Assembly: GCA_022768745.1 (NCBI GenBank)
Contig: JALELK010000005.1
Span: 1 to 56,633, forward strand
Origin: Lachnospiraceae bacterium
GTDB taxonomy: Bacteria > Bacillota > Clostridia > Lachnospirales > Lachnospiraceae
Direction of reading: 5' to 3'
Length of the DNA: 56,633 nucleotides
The notes beneath the pieces are model-generated. The model did no database searches, was not told the DNA's origin, and saw nothing but the letters and a program-made list of their open reading frames with translations. The position numbers and the translations under genes were made by a program. Positions 24,956-34,225 of this stretch are shown piece after piece. Every line of letters starts with the position of its first letter. Position 1 is the first letter of the stretch.

Positions 24956-25770
24956 TGTTCTGTTCCTTTTTCAAAATGTTGAAAATCCAAGGGACCATTC
25001 CACTCGCCGCCCCATATAAATCCGTGCTTTGTAAAAATCTCATAGCACACATCCCCTTTTTGTATCATATGGGGACGCTGTACCCTGCGATTGCTGTAGG
25101 TTTCCCACTCAAGGTATTTTCTGGCGGGAATCCCCTGCCCGGCCCCTGCCATAGTGGGATTTTCTGTGGGATTAATATCAATGGCATAACCTAAGGCATG
25201 GCTGGAAAGTACGTTTGTCCCATCCACCAACCGATAGTTAAATCCCGATGTATTGTCATTATTAATAGAGTTACAATCGGCAGACTCACCGTCTCCGTCC
25301 TCACCGTAAAATTCATCAATGCGACGCATAGACTTAATCTCATATTCCCGCTGAAACAGTTCTAAAAAAATCTCCCGACAGTCCTGGGCAATCTCCTGAT
25401 TTACCACCAGTTCTCCCACCTGTATCTCATGGTCAAAATTGTAATGAAGAACCTTTAGATACCGTAAGTCCTCTATGGCGATATCAGGGTTATCCCGATA
25501 GGATTTTCCCTGCATATCCTCCGCCATTTCCTGACTGATTTCCTCCACAGTAAAATACCGGTCTATGTGGTCTAAATCCAGTTTGTTCTTTTCCACAACG
25601 GTTCCCGGCTCACACTGTTCCCAGTCAACGTACTGTGTCTGTATGGGCTGTCTCTGTAACACAAGAAACAATACCGCAACCAGAACTATCCCAACAAGGA
25701 GGATGCTTCCAAAAATTATCCTTATTCTTTTTTGACTTTTTCTTTTTCCAAGGGGTTTCTTCTTTTTCAT
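24952..25770 (-). CDS. Peptidase M15-family D,D-carboxypeptidase (VanY-like), membrane-anchored
   Basis: A 272-residue protein with a Lys/Arg-rich N-terminus, one transmembrane segment (IIFGSILLVGIVLVAVLFLVL) and an extracellular M15 domain. Metal ligands and catalytic residues are visible in SSHALGYAIDINP and PLDFQHFE, suggesting cleavage of terminal D-alanine or peptide crosslinks of peptidoglycan. An open frame extends upstream to 25917, but its first 26 codons are simply translated tRNA-Leu, so the start must be at 25770 or 25779. Neither has a normal ribosome binding site; a TATAAT box ends 7 nt before the ATG at 25770. It overlaps the next gene by 4 bp. Confidence 0.83.
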   Translation of the reverse strand: MKKKKPLGKRKSQKRIRIIFGSILLVGIVLVAVLFLVLQRQPIQTQYVDWEQCEPGTVVEKNKLDLDHIDRYFTVEEISQEMAEDMQGKSYRDNPDIAIEDLRYLKVLHYNFDHEIQVGELVVNQEIAQDCREIFLELFQREYEIKSMRRIDEFYGEDGDGESADCNSINNDNTSGFNYRLVDGTNVLSSHALGYAIDINPTENPTMAGAGQGIPARKYLEWETYSNRRVQRPHMIQKGDVCYEIFTKHGFIWGGEWNGPLDFQHFEKGTEQ

Positions 25771-25839
25771 ACTCACCATTATAACATGTCCAAATAAAAC
25801 AAAAAGGACTTTCCTATTCTGGGAAAATCCTCTTCTCGC

Positions 25840-25923
25840 TGCCGCAGACCGGAATCGAACCGGTACGATGTCGCCACCACAGGATTTTAAGTCCTGCGCG
25901 TCTGCCAGTTCCGCCACTGCGGC
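25840..25923 (-). tRNA. tRNA-Leu (anticodon TAA)
   Basis: An 84-nt class II tRNA on the minus strand: acceptor GCCGCAG/CTGCGGC with discriminator A, D arm GGCGGAACTGGCAGAC, anticodon arm CAGGACTTAAAATCCTG (anticodon TAA), a long variable arm and T arm ACCGGTTCGATTCCGGT. CCA is not encoded. It follows tRNA-Tyr by 25 nt; the gap contains the short stem AGCAC/GTGCT. Confidence 0.95.
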
Positions 25924-25948
25924 ATATTATAAGCACTCAACGTGCTAA

Positions 25949-26030
25949 TGGGTGGTGGTGGATTCGAACCACCGAAGCAAGATGCAGCAGATTTACAGTC
26001 TGTCCCCTTTGGCCACTCGGGAAACCACCC
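25949..26030 (-). tRNA. tRNA-Tyr (anticodon GTA)
   Basis: An 82-nt class II tRNA on the minus strand: acceptor GGGTGGT/ACCACCC with discriminator A, anticodon arm CAGACTGTAAATCTG (anticodon GTA), a variable arm, and T arm GGTGGTTCGAATCCACC. CCA is not encoded. First gene after the promoter at 26043-26071. Confidence 0.95.
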
Positions 26031-26042
26031 TGACAAAAAGAA

Positions 26043-26071
26043 ATTATAGCACACCCCAAATAGGGGTGCAA
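26043..26071 (-). promoter_or_regulatory. Promoter of the Tyr/Leu tRNA transcript with a palindrome in its spacer
   Basis: Minus strand: -35 TTGCAC (26066-26071), 17-bp spacer, -10 TATAAT (26043-26048) with upstream TGC. The spacer holds CACCCC-TATTT-GGGGTG (26052-26068), a 6-bp-arm palindrome that may also serve as the end hairpin of the GH13 transcript. Confidence 0.75.
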
Positions 26072-26079
26072 GATAATTT

Positions 26080-28122
26080 CTACATCTCTTTCTTTAAAAC
26101 AATGCCTGTGTACTTGTGAAGCGTAAGATTTAAAAATCCGCCCTTTACCGTATGCTTCACCGGCATAATGGAATATCCCTTTTCATTGGTGATGATTGCC
26201 TGAATCATCTCCCCATCTGTAACCTCTGCCAGGTATACCGGAATGGACACCTCCATATCTTCACTGCCCACATTCACTGCCACCACATATTTTTCCACCT
26301 CGTTAAACCGGCCGTAACAGGTAACAAATTTATCTCTCTTCAAAAACTTAAAGGAGCCTCTGCGCAGAGCACTGCTACACTTGTGCACCAAAATCATATC
26401 TCTGTAATAGTCTAACAGCGGACGATTTTCTCTGCCCCATGGATAGGTTCTCCGGTTGTCAGGATCTGTAAATCCGCAAACTCCTGCCTCATCACCGTAA
26501 TACAGTGTAGGAGCCCCCGGAAGGGTCATCTGCATCATAATGGCCACCTTATATAAAGGTACATTCACTCCCTCAGATGCTGCCTCCACGCCTAACTGTG
26601 CCGCGCGGCCCACCTTTTGATTTGTCCTTGTCAAAAATCTTGAATGGTCGTGGTTGGAAAGCTGATTCATAGCACAGTACAAAGAAGGTCCGGTAAACCG
26701 GGACATAAAATGCTTCATAGAGTTTTCAAATCTCTCACTGTCCCCCTGGGCCATAGGGTCAAATCCATCGCTGTGCTTTTCCATCCCGGTGACAAAATAA
26801 GACAATGGTTCCATAAACGCATCATAGTTCATAATGGTATCCCATTCTCCCCCGGACAACCATGAAGTGGCATCTCCGTAGTGTTCCGCCAGAACAATGG
26901 CATCTGGGTTTGCCTCCTTTACAGCCTTTCTGAAATCTCTCCAGAACCTATGGTTGCACTCCTGACTGTGTCCCAAATCTGCCGCCACATCCAATCGCCA
27001 TCCATCTGCATTGTATGGCTCAGAAACCCATTTTTTACCAATATCCAGAATATATTGATACAGTTCCTCTGAGCCTTCGTAATTTAATTTTGGCAAAGTG
27101 TCATGTCCCCACCAGCCCTCATAGCTTCCGTTGCCCGGCCACATTTCATCCCTGTCATCAATAAAAGAAAAAAAGTTGTGATATGGACTGTCCTTCTGCT
27201 GATATGCCCCGGGTTCATATCCTTTTTCCGGAAGGTAGATTCCTTCCCGGTTCAGCCATTTGTTAAAGGAGCCGCAATGGTTAAACACACCATCCAAAAT
27301 CACACGAATCCCCTTGGCATGCGCTTCCCGGATAAAATCAGCAAAAAACTGGTTGGAAGCCTCCAGATTTTCTTTGTCTGTCACTCTGCAGATAAAACGG
27401 GTTGCCTTGGTATTGTCATATTCGTTTTCCTGTAGCAACTCCCCCTCATCCTTTACAATCTTGCCATAATGGGGGTCAATATGGTCATAGTCTGCACTGT
27501 CATACTTATGGTTGGAAGGTGATACAAATATAGGATTAAAGTAAATCACTTCCACTCCAAGACTTTTCAGGTAATCCAGTTTTTGCCGAACTCCTTCCAA
27601 ATCCCCGCCATAAAACTCTGCCACGTCAAATTCCGGATTTGGCAGTTCGTACCAATCTTTCATCTTGTGGCTCTTGGTCATAATATAGTGATACTCCCTG
27701 TCCTCCACATCGTTGCTGGGATCACCGTTTGCAAAACGATCCACCAGTATCTGATACATTACTGCTCCCTTAGCCCAATCCGGTGTGGAAAATCCGGGAA
27801 TAATTTTAAATGCATACTGAGGTCTGGCAAAATCAGAGGCCCCCATTTTGTCGTAATAGCAAAAATCTCCGTCGCCTTCCACAGAAAAGATATAAGAAAA
27901 ATTCTTCTCTCTGCCCGGTGCCATAACCTCATAATAATCAAACAGATCCCCCTGTCTTACCAATCTCATTTCATAGGAGATATTTTCCATGGTCACCAAA
28001 TGTACCTTTACATTATCTCCCTTTGCCACCCGCAAGCGGATAGCCACCGGTTGATTCACCTTTGGTTCCATAGGAGACAGGTATTGATTCGTCTCGTCGC
28101 TGTATATCGCTTCTCTGTTCAT
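26080..28122 (-). CDS. Glycoside hydrolase family 13 alpha-glucosidase/neopullulanase-like
   Basis: A 680-residue cytoplasmic enzyme (no signal peptide) that hydrolyses alpha-glucan or maltodextrin links. An N-terminal beta domain like those of neopullulanases (about 1-125) precedes the catalytic barrel starting DWAKGAVMYQILVDRFANGD. Active-site residues: nucleophile Asp in DGWRLDVAADLG, acid/base Glu in IVLAEHYGDA and the third Asp in NQLSNHDHSRFL. A C-terminal beta domain ends the chain. AAGAGGATAAAAG precedes the ATG. The gene stands alone between ftsH and tRNA-Tyr, with no sugar transporter nearby. Upstream hairpins suggest regulation. Confidence 0.92.
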   Translation of the reverse strand: MNREAIYSDETNQYLSPMEPKVNQPVAIRLRVAKGDNVKVHLVTMENISYEMRLVRQGDLFDYYEVMAPGREKNFSYIFSVEGDGDFCYYDKMGASDFARPQYAFKIIPGFSTPDWAKGAVMYQILVDRFANGDPSNDVEDREYHYIMTKSHKMKDWYELPNPEFDVAEFYGGDLEGVRQKLDYLKSLGVEVIYFNPIFVSPSNHKYDSADYDHIDPHYGKIVKDEGELLQENEYDNTKATRFICRVTDKENLEASNQFFADFIREAHAKGIRVILDGVFNHCGSFNKWLNREGIYLPEKGYEPGAYQQKDSPYHNFFSFIDDRDEMWPGNGSYEGWWGHDTLPKLNYEGSEELYQYILDIGKKWVSEPYNADGWRLDVAADLGHSQECNHRFWRDFRKAVKEANPDAIVLAEHYGDATSWLSGGEWDTIMNYDAFMEPLSYFVTGMEKHSDGFDPMAQGDSERFENSMKHFMSRFTGPSLYCAMNQLSNHDHSRFLTRTNQKVGRAAQLGVEAASEGVNVPLYKVAIMMQMTLPGAPTLYYGDEAGVCGFTDPDNRRTYPWGRENRPLLDYYRDMILVHKCSSALRRGSFKFLKRDKFVTCYGRFNEVEKYVVAVNVGSEDMEVSIPVYLAEVTDGEMIQAIITNEKGYSIMPVKHTVKGGFLNLTLHKYTGIVLKKEM

Positions 28123-28160
28123 CTTTTATCCTCTTATTCTCATAAATATTTATATATAGC

Positions 28161-28191
28161 AAAAAAGACAGCTGTCGAACGCTGCCTTTTT
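28161..28191 (-). terminator. Terminator or attenuator between ftsH and the GH13 gene
   Basis: Minus strand: AAAAAGGCAGC, 8-nt loop, GCTGTCTTTTTT, with one mismatch in the stem. It can end the ftsH transcript, or act as an attenuator if the GH13 gene is transcribed from the putative promoter near 28273. Confidence 0.6.
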
Positions 28192-28200
28192 AGGAGAAGG

Positions 28201-28228
28201 TATTTTTACTATGGGGTTAGTAAAAATA
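28201..28228. promoter_or_regulatory. Perfect 11-bp inverted repeat upstream of the GH13 gene
   Basis: TATTTTTACTA (28201-28211) and TAGTAAAAATA (28218-28228) around a 6-nt centre. AT-rich, with no following T-run, so it looks more like an operator than a terminator. A TATAAT box on the minus strand lies upstream near 28268-28273 but its -35 is weak. The rest of 28229-28368 shows nothing else definite. Confidence 0.4.
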
Positions 28229-28368
28229 TTTATATAATGTATTGGGGGGTTTTTACGATACTTATTATATCCGGAGTCCATAGATAAGTGTTCATAAAGT
28301 AAACAAATTCTCGGACTAATTTTTGTGCATATTGCACAGTTTTAATCTCTTCCGTACCTTTTCTCGTC

Positions 28369-30228
28369 TTAAATCCCCTCGACTACAACTCCTTCTTCCT
28401 GAGGCTGAGCTATCGGATCCCCTGTAAATAAAGCTTCAAACTCATCTCTGCTAATTTTTTCCTTTTGTAAAAGAAGTTCCGCACATTTATGCAATACCTC
28501 ATTGTACTCTCCAATAAGTTCTTTTGCCTTGGCATATGCCTCTTCAATAATCCGCTTCACTTCTTCGTCAATGGTTGTAGCCACTTGTTCCCCATAACCT
28601 CTTGTATGGGCTAAGTCTCTGCCGATGAAGACCTCATCCTCATCATTGTTGTAATTAATCGGACCCACAACGCTGGAGAATCCATACTTTGTCACCATAT
28701 CCTTGGCTGTCTGTGTGGCGTGCTTAATGTCCGCAGATGCTCCTGTGGTAATATCATCAAAAATCAACTCTTCCGCCACACGGCCTCCGAGAGAAACCAC
28801 AATATCCTGCATCATCTTGCCCTTGGTATTAAACATCTCATCCTTTTCAGGAAGTGGCATAGTATAACCGGCAGCCCCCTGTCCTGTAGGGATGATAGAA
28901 ACCGAATACACCGGTCCCACATCCGGAAGCACATGGAACAAGATGGCATGTCCTGCCTCGTGATATGCAGTGATTTTTTTCTCCTTTTCGGAGATAATCC
29001 TGCTTCGCTTTTCTGCACCAATTCCCACTTTGACCAGGGATTTCTTGATGTCATCCTGACAAAGGTATACCCGGCCTTCCTTTGCCGCCAGAATTGCAGC
29101 CTCGTTTAATAGATTCTCCAAATCTGCTCCAGTAAATCCGGCTGTGGTCTGGGCAACCTGTTTGATGTCCACATCATCACCTAATGGTTTGTTCTTGGCG
29201 TGAACCCGGAGGATTTCTTCTCTTCCTCCCACATCCGGTCTGCCCACAAATACCTTTCGGTCAAAGCGTCCCGGTCTCATAATGGCCGGATCCAAGATAT
29301 CCACCCGGTTGGTAGCCGCCATAACAATGATACCCTCATTGACGCCAAAACCATCCATCTCAACCAGCATCTGATTTAAGGTCTGCTCTCTCTCATCATG
29401 GCCACCGCCCATACCGGTACCTCTGCGTCTCGCCACCGCATCAATCTCGTCAATAAATACGATACAGGGAGAATTTTTCTTTGCCTCTGCGAACAAATCT
29501 CTCACTCTGGACGCACCGACACCTACAAACATCTCCACAAAATCTGAACCGGAGATACTAAAGAACGGCACTCCCGCCTCACCGGCTACCGCCTTGGCAA
29601 GCAAGGTTTTTCCGGTTCCCGGAGGGCCCACCAGAATCAAACCTTTGGGAATACGGGCTCCCACCTTGGTATATTTCTCAGGGTCTTTTAAGAAATCAAC
29701 AATTTCTTCCAGTTCTTCTTTTTCTTCTTTTAGACCTGCCACCTGATCAAAACGCACCGTCATCTTGTCCTGGGTGGTCATCTTTGCACGGCTTTTGCCA
29801 AAGTTCATCATTTTGGCATTGGTTCCGCCACCGGACTGCATCTGGGCATTTCCCATCATAACAAAGAGAATGAACACTGCTGCCACCACCAGTATCATAG
29901 GCAGAAGATTCTGCATCCATCCGTCCTGCGGGACATCGTTTACCGTATAAGGAACACCTGCCTCCTCCAAGGTCTGCTGTATCTCCTTTACATCCGATAC
30001 GTACATAACAAAATTGCCGCCTGCCTTGGTGGTGATTTTGGCTGAGCCGGTAGGCACCTGCTCATTTTGGTCAATGACCACACTGGTAATGTCCTGGGTC
30101 TTCAGGTCCTTTGTAAACTGATTCATGGTATAGTTTGACTTTGATGGATTGGATACCATATACCAGATTAATATCACCATCAGAATCAAAACCGCATACA
30201 TACCGAATCCGACTCTGTTTCTTCTCAC
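28369..30228 (-). CDS. ftsH: ATP-dependent zinc metalloprotease FtsH
   Basis: A 619-residue membrane AAA+ protease that degrades unneeded or misassembled membrane and cytosolic proteins. Two transmembrane segments (about 8-24 and 107-125) flank the extracytoplasmic domain. The AAA module has Walker A GPPGTGKT (201-208), Walker [12 protein letters not shown] and a second region of homology ending RPGRFDR; the zinc site is HEAGH (423-427). It starts at a GTG with AGGAGG at 6 nt. Downstream of hpt as in many Firmicutes. Confidence 0.97.
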   Translation of the reverse strand: MRRNRVGFGMYAVLILMVILIWYMVSNPSKSNYTMNQFTKDLKTQDITSVVIDQNEQVPTGSAKITTKAGGNFVMYVSDVKEIQQTLEEAGVPYTVNDVPQDGWMQNLLPMILVVAAVFILFVMMGNAQMQSGGGTNAKMMNFGKSRAKMTTQDKMTVRFDQVAGLKEEKEELEEIVDFLKDPEKYTKVGARIPKGLILVGPPGTGKTLLAKAVAGEAGVPFFSISGSDFVEMFVGVGASRVRDLFAEAKKNSPCIVFIDEIDAVARRRGTGMGGGHDEREQTLNQMLVEMDGFGVNEGIIVMAATNRVDILDPAIMRPGRFDRKVFVGRPDVGGREEILRVHAKNKPLGDDVDIKQVAQTTAGFTGADLENLLNEAAILAAKEGRVYLCQDDIKKSLVKVGIGAEKRSRIISEKEKKITAYHEAGHAILFHVLPDVGPVYSVSIIPTGQGAAGYTMPLPEKDEMFNTKGKMMQDIVVSLGGRVAEELIFDDITTGASADIKHATQTAKDMVTKYGFSSVVGPINYNNDEDEVFIGRDLAHTRGYGEQVATTIDEEVKRIIEEAYAKAKELIGEYNEVLHKCAELLLQKEKISRDEFEALFTGDPIAQPQEEGVVVEGI

Positions 30229-30251
30229 TTTATGCCTCCTAAATCTGTCTC

Positions 30252-30773
30252 TTATAATTCCACAACTCCAATGTATGGAAGATTGCGGTATTTCTGGTCA
30301 TAATCCAGACCATACCCAACTACGAACTCATCCGGAATTGTAAATCCAACATAATCCACGTCCACAGCTACCTCACGGCGCTCCGGTTTATCTAACATAG
30401 TACAAAGACGGACGCTCTTTGCATTTCTGTTTTTGAACACATCCAACAGATAATGCAGTGTGTTACCGCTGTCGATAATATCCTCTACGATTAACACATT
30501 TCTTCCCTCAACAGGAATTTCCACGTCGCTTTTGATACGAACCTCTCCGGTGGAAACTGTACCGGCGCCATAGCTGGATGTGGTCATATAATCTATCGTC
30601 ACAGGAACTGTGATACGCTTTGCCAACTCACAGGCAAAAGGTGCTGCTCCTCTCAAAATACAGATAAGATAAACACTTTCTCCCTCATAATCCTTGCTAA
30701 TCTGTGCTCCTAATTCTGCAATTCTGGCATTTAAGTCTGCCTCAGGAATCATCTCTCTAACTGTTTCGCTCAT
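30252..30773 (-). CDS. hpt: Hypoxanthine phosphoribosyltransferase
   Basis: A 173-residue purine salvage enzyme making IMP or GMP from hypoxanthine or guanine and PRPP. The PRPP-binding loop VLIVEDIIDSGNTL and the flexible-loop region TSSYG are present, with the C-terminal FVVGYGLDYDQKYRNLPYIG typical of bacterial HGPRT. The ATG at 30773 has GAGGAG at 7 nt and overlaps the end of tilS by 17 nt; the longer start at 30788 is rejected. The tilS-hpt-ftsH order is the classical one. Confidence 0.95.
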   Translation of the reverse strand: MSETVREMIPEADLNARIAELGAQISKDYEGESVYLICILRGAAPFACELAKRITVPVTIDYMTTSSYGAGTVSTGEVRIKSDVEIPVEGRNVLIVEDIIDSGNTLHYLLDVFKNRNAKSVRLCTMLDKPERREVAVDVDYVGFTIPDEFVVGYGLDYDQKYRNLPYIGVVEL

Positions 30774-32211
30774 TTTCTTTCTCCTCAAAAAATTGTACTT
30801 CTAAAATTTGTTTTGTTTCGGTATTCACCTTGTAATATTCACTGATGCGATATCCCACAGCCCACAAAACATGACTTCCGTCACAGAGCAATGGAACTTC
30901 ATCCCTCAGGGATGCAGGTACTTTTTCATTCACAAAGTAATCCTGGAGTTTCTTTTTCGCCCCCTCCTGTGAGATGGTCAAAAAGTCTCCCGGCTCCCTT
31001 TTCCTGATAAGAATATTATTCTTAATCTTATCATAATCAAACCATTTCGTATATATTTTTCCCGGAATTTTCTGCCCGCTGTCATAAGGTTTTTTACAAA
31101 TTCTCACCCTGTATGTCCCATAACAATACTCATAGGGTTCTTCCCCTTGGAAATCATTAGCCACCTCAACCCTTTGAGGCAGAATTTTTCCCTCAAAATC
31201 TTCTCTACCTATGACAAGCCCTCTGTAACTTCTCCACACCACCATACCCTGAGGCAGATGAATTTTCCGTCCCGGTTGGGCTTTTAAAAGTTCCATCATC
31301 ATTTGCAGATGCACCATTCCCACGTCTTTTGCTCCTGGAATATAGCTCTGTATCCACAAATGTAATACTTCCCTCTGCAAAAAATCCGGTTGCCCCAGCA
31401 AAATATTTCCATCCACTTCCCCCAAGGCTCCTCTCTCCTTTGGAGGTCTCCCAGCTTCCTGTAACACTTTTTTCGCCTGGGCATTGATATAGTCCGCTGC
31501 TTCCCCCGCCAATATAGCCGCCCGGTTCATATTGGAAATACACTGCTCATTTAATTTCTCCATTTCCGGCAAAATCAAATGCCGAATCCGGTTTCGATCA
31601 TAGGCGATATCTTCGTTGGTCCTATCCTGGCAGAAGGGTTGCTGTAACTCCTGTAAATACCCTTCAATTTCTTCCCTGTCCACAGAGAGAAAAGGCCGGA
31701 TAATCCTTCCCCGACGAAGGGGCATTCCCCGGAGACCGTCTAAACCTGTGCCTCTGGAAAGATGAAACAACATAGTCTCCACATTGTCATTTGCATGATG
31801 GGCCACTGCAATATGTACCGGCAGATTTATCTCCTGCTCAAATAAATCCGCTTCCTGTTCAAACTTTTCGTATCGGACACGTCTGGCCTTTTCCTCCAGA
31901 GACATATGGGTATCCTTAATAGCAGAAATCTCCTGTCCCACGGAAATCACTTTACAGGGAACCCCCAGGCTCTCACATAACTCCTGCACAAACCTTGCGT
32001 CCTCCACGCTCTCCTGTCCCCGGATACCGTGCTCTATATGAATACACCTTAGAATCAGGTTCTGTTTTCGGGAAATATTTTGAAAAAAGCGCAAGAGTGC
32101 CACAGAGTCGGCTCCCCCGGACACGCCCAACAGGATTGCATCCCCCGGAGCCACCAGATTATTTTTTTGTATCCAGTTCCAAACTTTTTTCTCAAACTCC
32201 CGTAGTTCCAC
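30757..32211 (-). CDS. tilS: tRNA(Ile)-lysidine synthetase TilS
   Basis: A 484-residue enzyme that modifies C34 of the CAU-anticodon tRNA-Ile to lysidine. The PP-loop motif LLGVSGGADSVALLRFF is near residue 26-42; HIEHGIRGQESVEDA and AHHANDNVETMLFHLSRGTGLDGL are typical. TilS substrate-binding and C-terminal domains follow. It starts at a GTG preceded by AAAGGTAG, four bases after the spoIIE stop, and overlaps hpt. Confidence 0.95.
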   Translation of the reverse strand: MELREFEKKVWNWIQKNNLVAPGDAILLGVSGGADSVALLRFFQNISRKQNLILRCIHIEHGIRGQESVEDARFVQELCESLGVPCKVISVGQEISAIKDTHMSLEEKARRVRYEKFEQEADLFEQEINLPVHIAVAHHANDNVETMLFHLSRGTGLDGLRGMPLRRGRIIRPFLSVDREEIEGYLQELQQPFCQDRTNEDIAYDRNRIRHLILPEMEKLNEQCISNMNRAAILAGEAADYINAQAKKVLQEAGRPPKERGALGEVDGNILLGQPDFLQREVLHLWIQSYIPGAKDVGMVHLQMMMELLKAQPGRKIHLPQGMVVWRSYRGLVIGREDFEGKILPQRVEVANDFQGEEPYEYCYGTYRVRICKKPYDSGQKIPGKIYTKWFDYDKIKNNILIRKREPGDFLTISQEGAKKKLQDYFVNEKVPASLRDEVPLLCDGSHVLWAVGYRISEYYKVNTETKQILEVQFFEEKENERNS

Positions 32212-32215
32212 TTTT

Positions 32216-34045
32216 CTACCTTTCTTCCGTCTTTAGTGTGAGTACTGTCATATCATCCAATACCCTGCCTCCGGTAAATAACATAATCCGCTCCAACAAT
32301 TTTCTGGAAAAAACTGCCGGCTCACAGGTCTCCATTTCCCGAATCATATCCTGCAATACCTCCACCGGTTTTTCCACATGAAGACATTCTAGCACACCAT
32401 CTGTAACCATGACAAGGCAGTCTCCCGGCTCCAGATAACATCGATTTGGCTCCGGCTCGCCCATACCGGCAGCCCCCATAGGCAGACTCTCTGCGTCGAT
32501 AACCTCCACCCTGCTTTTATGCCTGATATAAGATACATGGGCACCAACCTTGTAAAAATCTACAATCCCCGTATCTTCATCCACCTGACATACATCCAAA
32601 GTGGAAAATCTCTCCCGGTCAGCGCCAAAAATCATAGCCGCGTTCATCAGACGAAGTGCCACATCCATAGCAAACCCCGCCTCTGCAAACTGGAAGAGCA
32701 AATCCACCACCGTCTCGCTTTCCATTCTTGCTTCCTGTCCACTGCCCATACCATCAGACAGACACATAATATATTTTCCCGGTGCACACTGTCCGGCACG
32801 AAAACTATCCCCGGAAACCTCCTGTCCTTCCTGCACCATCTTGGCAACTCCGTAATCACAGACAATCTTAGGCTTTGAGACAAACTCATAGGTTGTTCTC
32901 TCCCTTCCGATAATGTTACGGTTCTTTTCTCCGGCAACCATTTCCGTGCTGCAGCATGCGTTAATTTCACCCAAAGCTTCCTTTTGCGTAACGCAGGTTT
33001 TTAATCTGGTGGAAAGTTCCACGCTGATGCGACAGGCTCCGTTTTTCCGGCGGTAAATATGAAGCTGGGAAACCCTAAACCCCGCATCCTTTAAACGATA
33101 CTTTATCTGCATCAACCGCCATCGCTCTTTATTGTCACAGAGTTTTTCTTCCTCTAAACATTCTCCCATCACATAGGCCATAGCATCTATTTGCCCGGCA
33201 ATCATCTCACGATGCTCACAGAGCCTGCGATACCATGCCATATTCAGCTCCAATTTTTCAAACACGCTGACCGCCTCCCGGATAAGCACTTCCGCTCTTT
33301 GGCACTGAGTGTATAGTTTATCCTGAAGTCCCTCATCTATTTCTTCTCCTTCTTCCACCACCCGGACCAGTTCTCCAATCACAGGTGCCATGGCTCCACA
33401 CTGACCAAAACATAACTGATACCTTTCACAGGGCACACAGATGCGATGCCGCAGTTCCTGTTCCATGGTAGCTCTATTTTCACTGTCCGGCATACCAATG
33501 GGCTGCATCATAGACTGAATACTTTTCGCCAGACCTGCCATAGCCATCGAGTAATTCTGCACCTGTGCCGGAAGTTGTTCATTCTCTTTATTGCTTTTTG
33601 AAACATCCCATTGGAGAAACATCGCCACCAGATGATTGACCACAAAACTCGCCCCGGCAATCAACATTCCCTCCAATCCAATCAAAATCATCTCCTGTTG
33701 TTCTAAGTTAGACAACACACACCCACCATAATAGATGCCCACGGAAATCAGTCCAGCAAACACAGACTGGGTAATTCTTTTTACTCCCAGACCCATCCTC
33801 CCAAAGATTGCCATCACCACCATCCAGACCAGAAGTGTGATACCGTATCGACAAAGCCCGACGATGGGTAGCCACAAAAACATAAAGAGCATCATAAAAG
33901 CCACAAAAGCCCTCCTGCCATACTCCTCCATATACACTGCCACAAACCAGATTACAACAAAAGGAAAACATCCAAATATTTTTATCCGGCAGGAAAGTGC
34001 TCCCACAGCAATCAGTAACATTAATTTCCATAGATTATTCTTCAT
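32216..34045 (-). CDS. spoIIE: Stage II sporulation protein E (PP2C-type phosphatase)
   Basis: A 609-residue protein, shorter than the 827-residue B. subtilis SpoIIE. The N-terminal 150 residues contain several hydrophobic segments, though fewer than the ten of B. subtilis. The C-terminal PP2C domain has the metal-binding aspartates in CLSDGMGSG and MVTDGVLEC. SpoIIE dephosphorylates SpoIIAA at the asymmetric septum and so activates sigma-F. The ATG at 34045 follows GTGGAAG; the GTG one codon upstream is an alternative. Its promoter (34075-34108) has the hallmark 21-bp spacer and a Spo0A box. Confidence 0.93.
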   Translation of the reverse strand: MKNNLWKLMLLIAVGALSCRIKIFGCFPFVVIWFVAVYMEEYGRRAFVAFMMLFMFLWLPIVGLCRYGITLLVWMVVMAIFGRMGLGVKRITQSVFAGLISVGIYYGGCVLSNLEQQEMILIGLEGMLIAGASFVVNHLVAMFLQWDVSKSNKENEQLPAQVQNYSMAMAGLAKSIQSMMQPIGMPDSENRATMEQELRHRICVPCERYQLCFGQCGAMAPVIGELVRVVEEGEEIDEGLQDKLYTQCQRAEVLIREAVSVFEKLELNMAWYRRLCEHREMIAGQIDAMAYVMGECLEEEKLCDNKERWRLMQIKYRLKDAGFRVSQLHIYRRKNGACRISVELSTRLKTCVTQKEALGEINACCSTEMVAGEKNRNIIGRERTTYEFVSKPKIVCDYGVAKMVQEGQEVSGDSFRAGQCAPGKYIMCLSDGMGSGQEARMESETVVDLLFQFAEAGFAMDVALRLMNAAMIFGADRERFSTLDVCQVDEDTGIVDFYKVGAHVSYIRHKSRVEVIDAESLPMGAAGMGEPEPNRCYLEPGDCLVMVTDGVLECLHVEKPVEVLQDMIREMETCEPAVFSRKLLERIMLFTGGRVLDDMTVLTLKTEER

Positions 34046-34074
34046 CACACGCTTCCACCATCCTTTGCAGAAAC

Positions 34075-34108
34075 ATTATAGAAAGTCCCTCAAAAAATAT
34101 TTGTCAAA
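34075..34108 (-). promoter_or_regulatory. Spo0A-dependent type spoIIE promoter
   Basis: Minus strand: -35 TTGACA (34102-34107), 21-bp spacer (34081-34101), -10 TATAAT (34075-34080). The B. subtilis spoIIE promoter is known for the same 21-bp spacing and for Spo0A dependence. TTTGTCAAA on the plus strand (34100-34108) fits the 0A-box consensus TTTGTCRAA and overlaps the -35. Confidence 0.75.
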
Positions 34109-34153
34109 GCATGTCCACCATAGTTTTTTTCTATTTTCCTTTTTTCTCAGGAA

Positions 34154-34215
34154 ACAAAAAAAAGACCCAGAAAGTGACATGCCTCCTGTCAAAAGCAATC
34201 ACTTTCCGGATCTTT
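34154..34215 (-). terminator. Terminator after divIC
   Basis: Minus strand: GATCCGGAAAGTGA pairs with TCACTTTCTGGGTC around a loop of about 22 nt, then TTTTTTTT. It separates the HU-rqcP-yabPQ-divIC transcript from the spoIIE promoter. Confidence 0.8.
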
Positions 34216-34225
34216 TTGTTCTCTT

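Noticed and set aside
25771-25917. N-terminal extension of the M15 peptidase frame (MAELADAQDL...)
   Set aside because: These codons are the tRNA-Leu gene read as protein; the sequence is a well-known artefact of tRNA-Leu translation. The real start is at 25770 or 25779.
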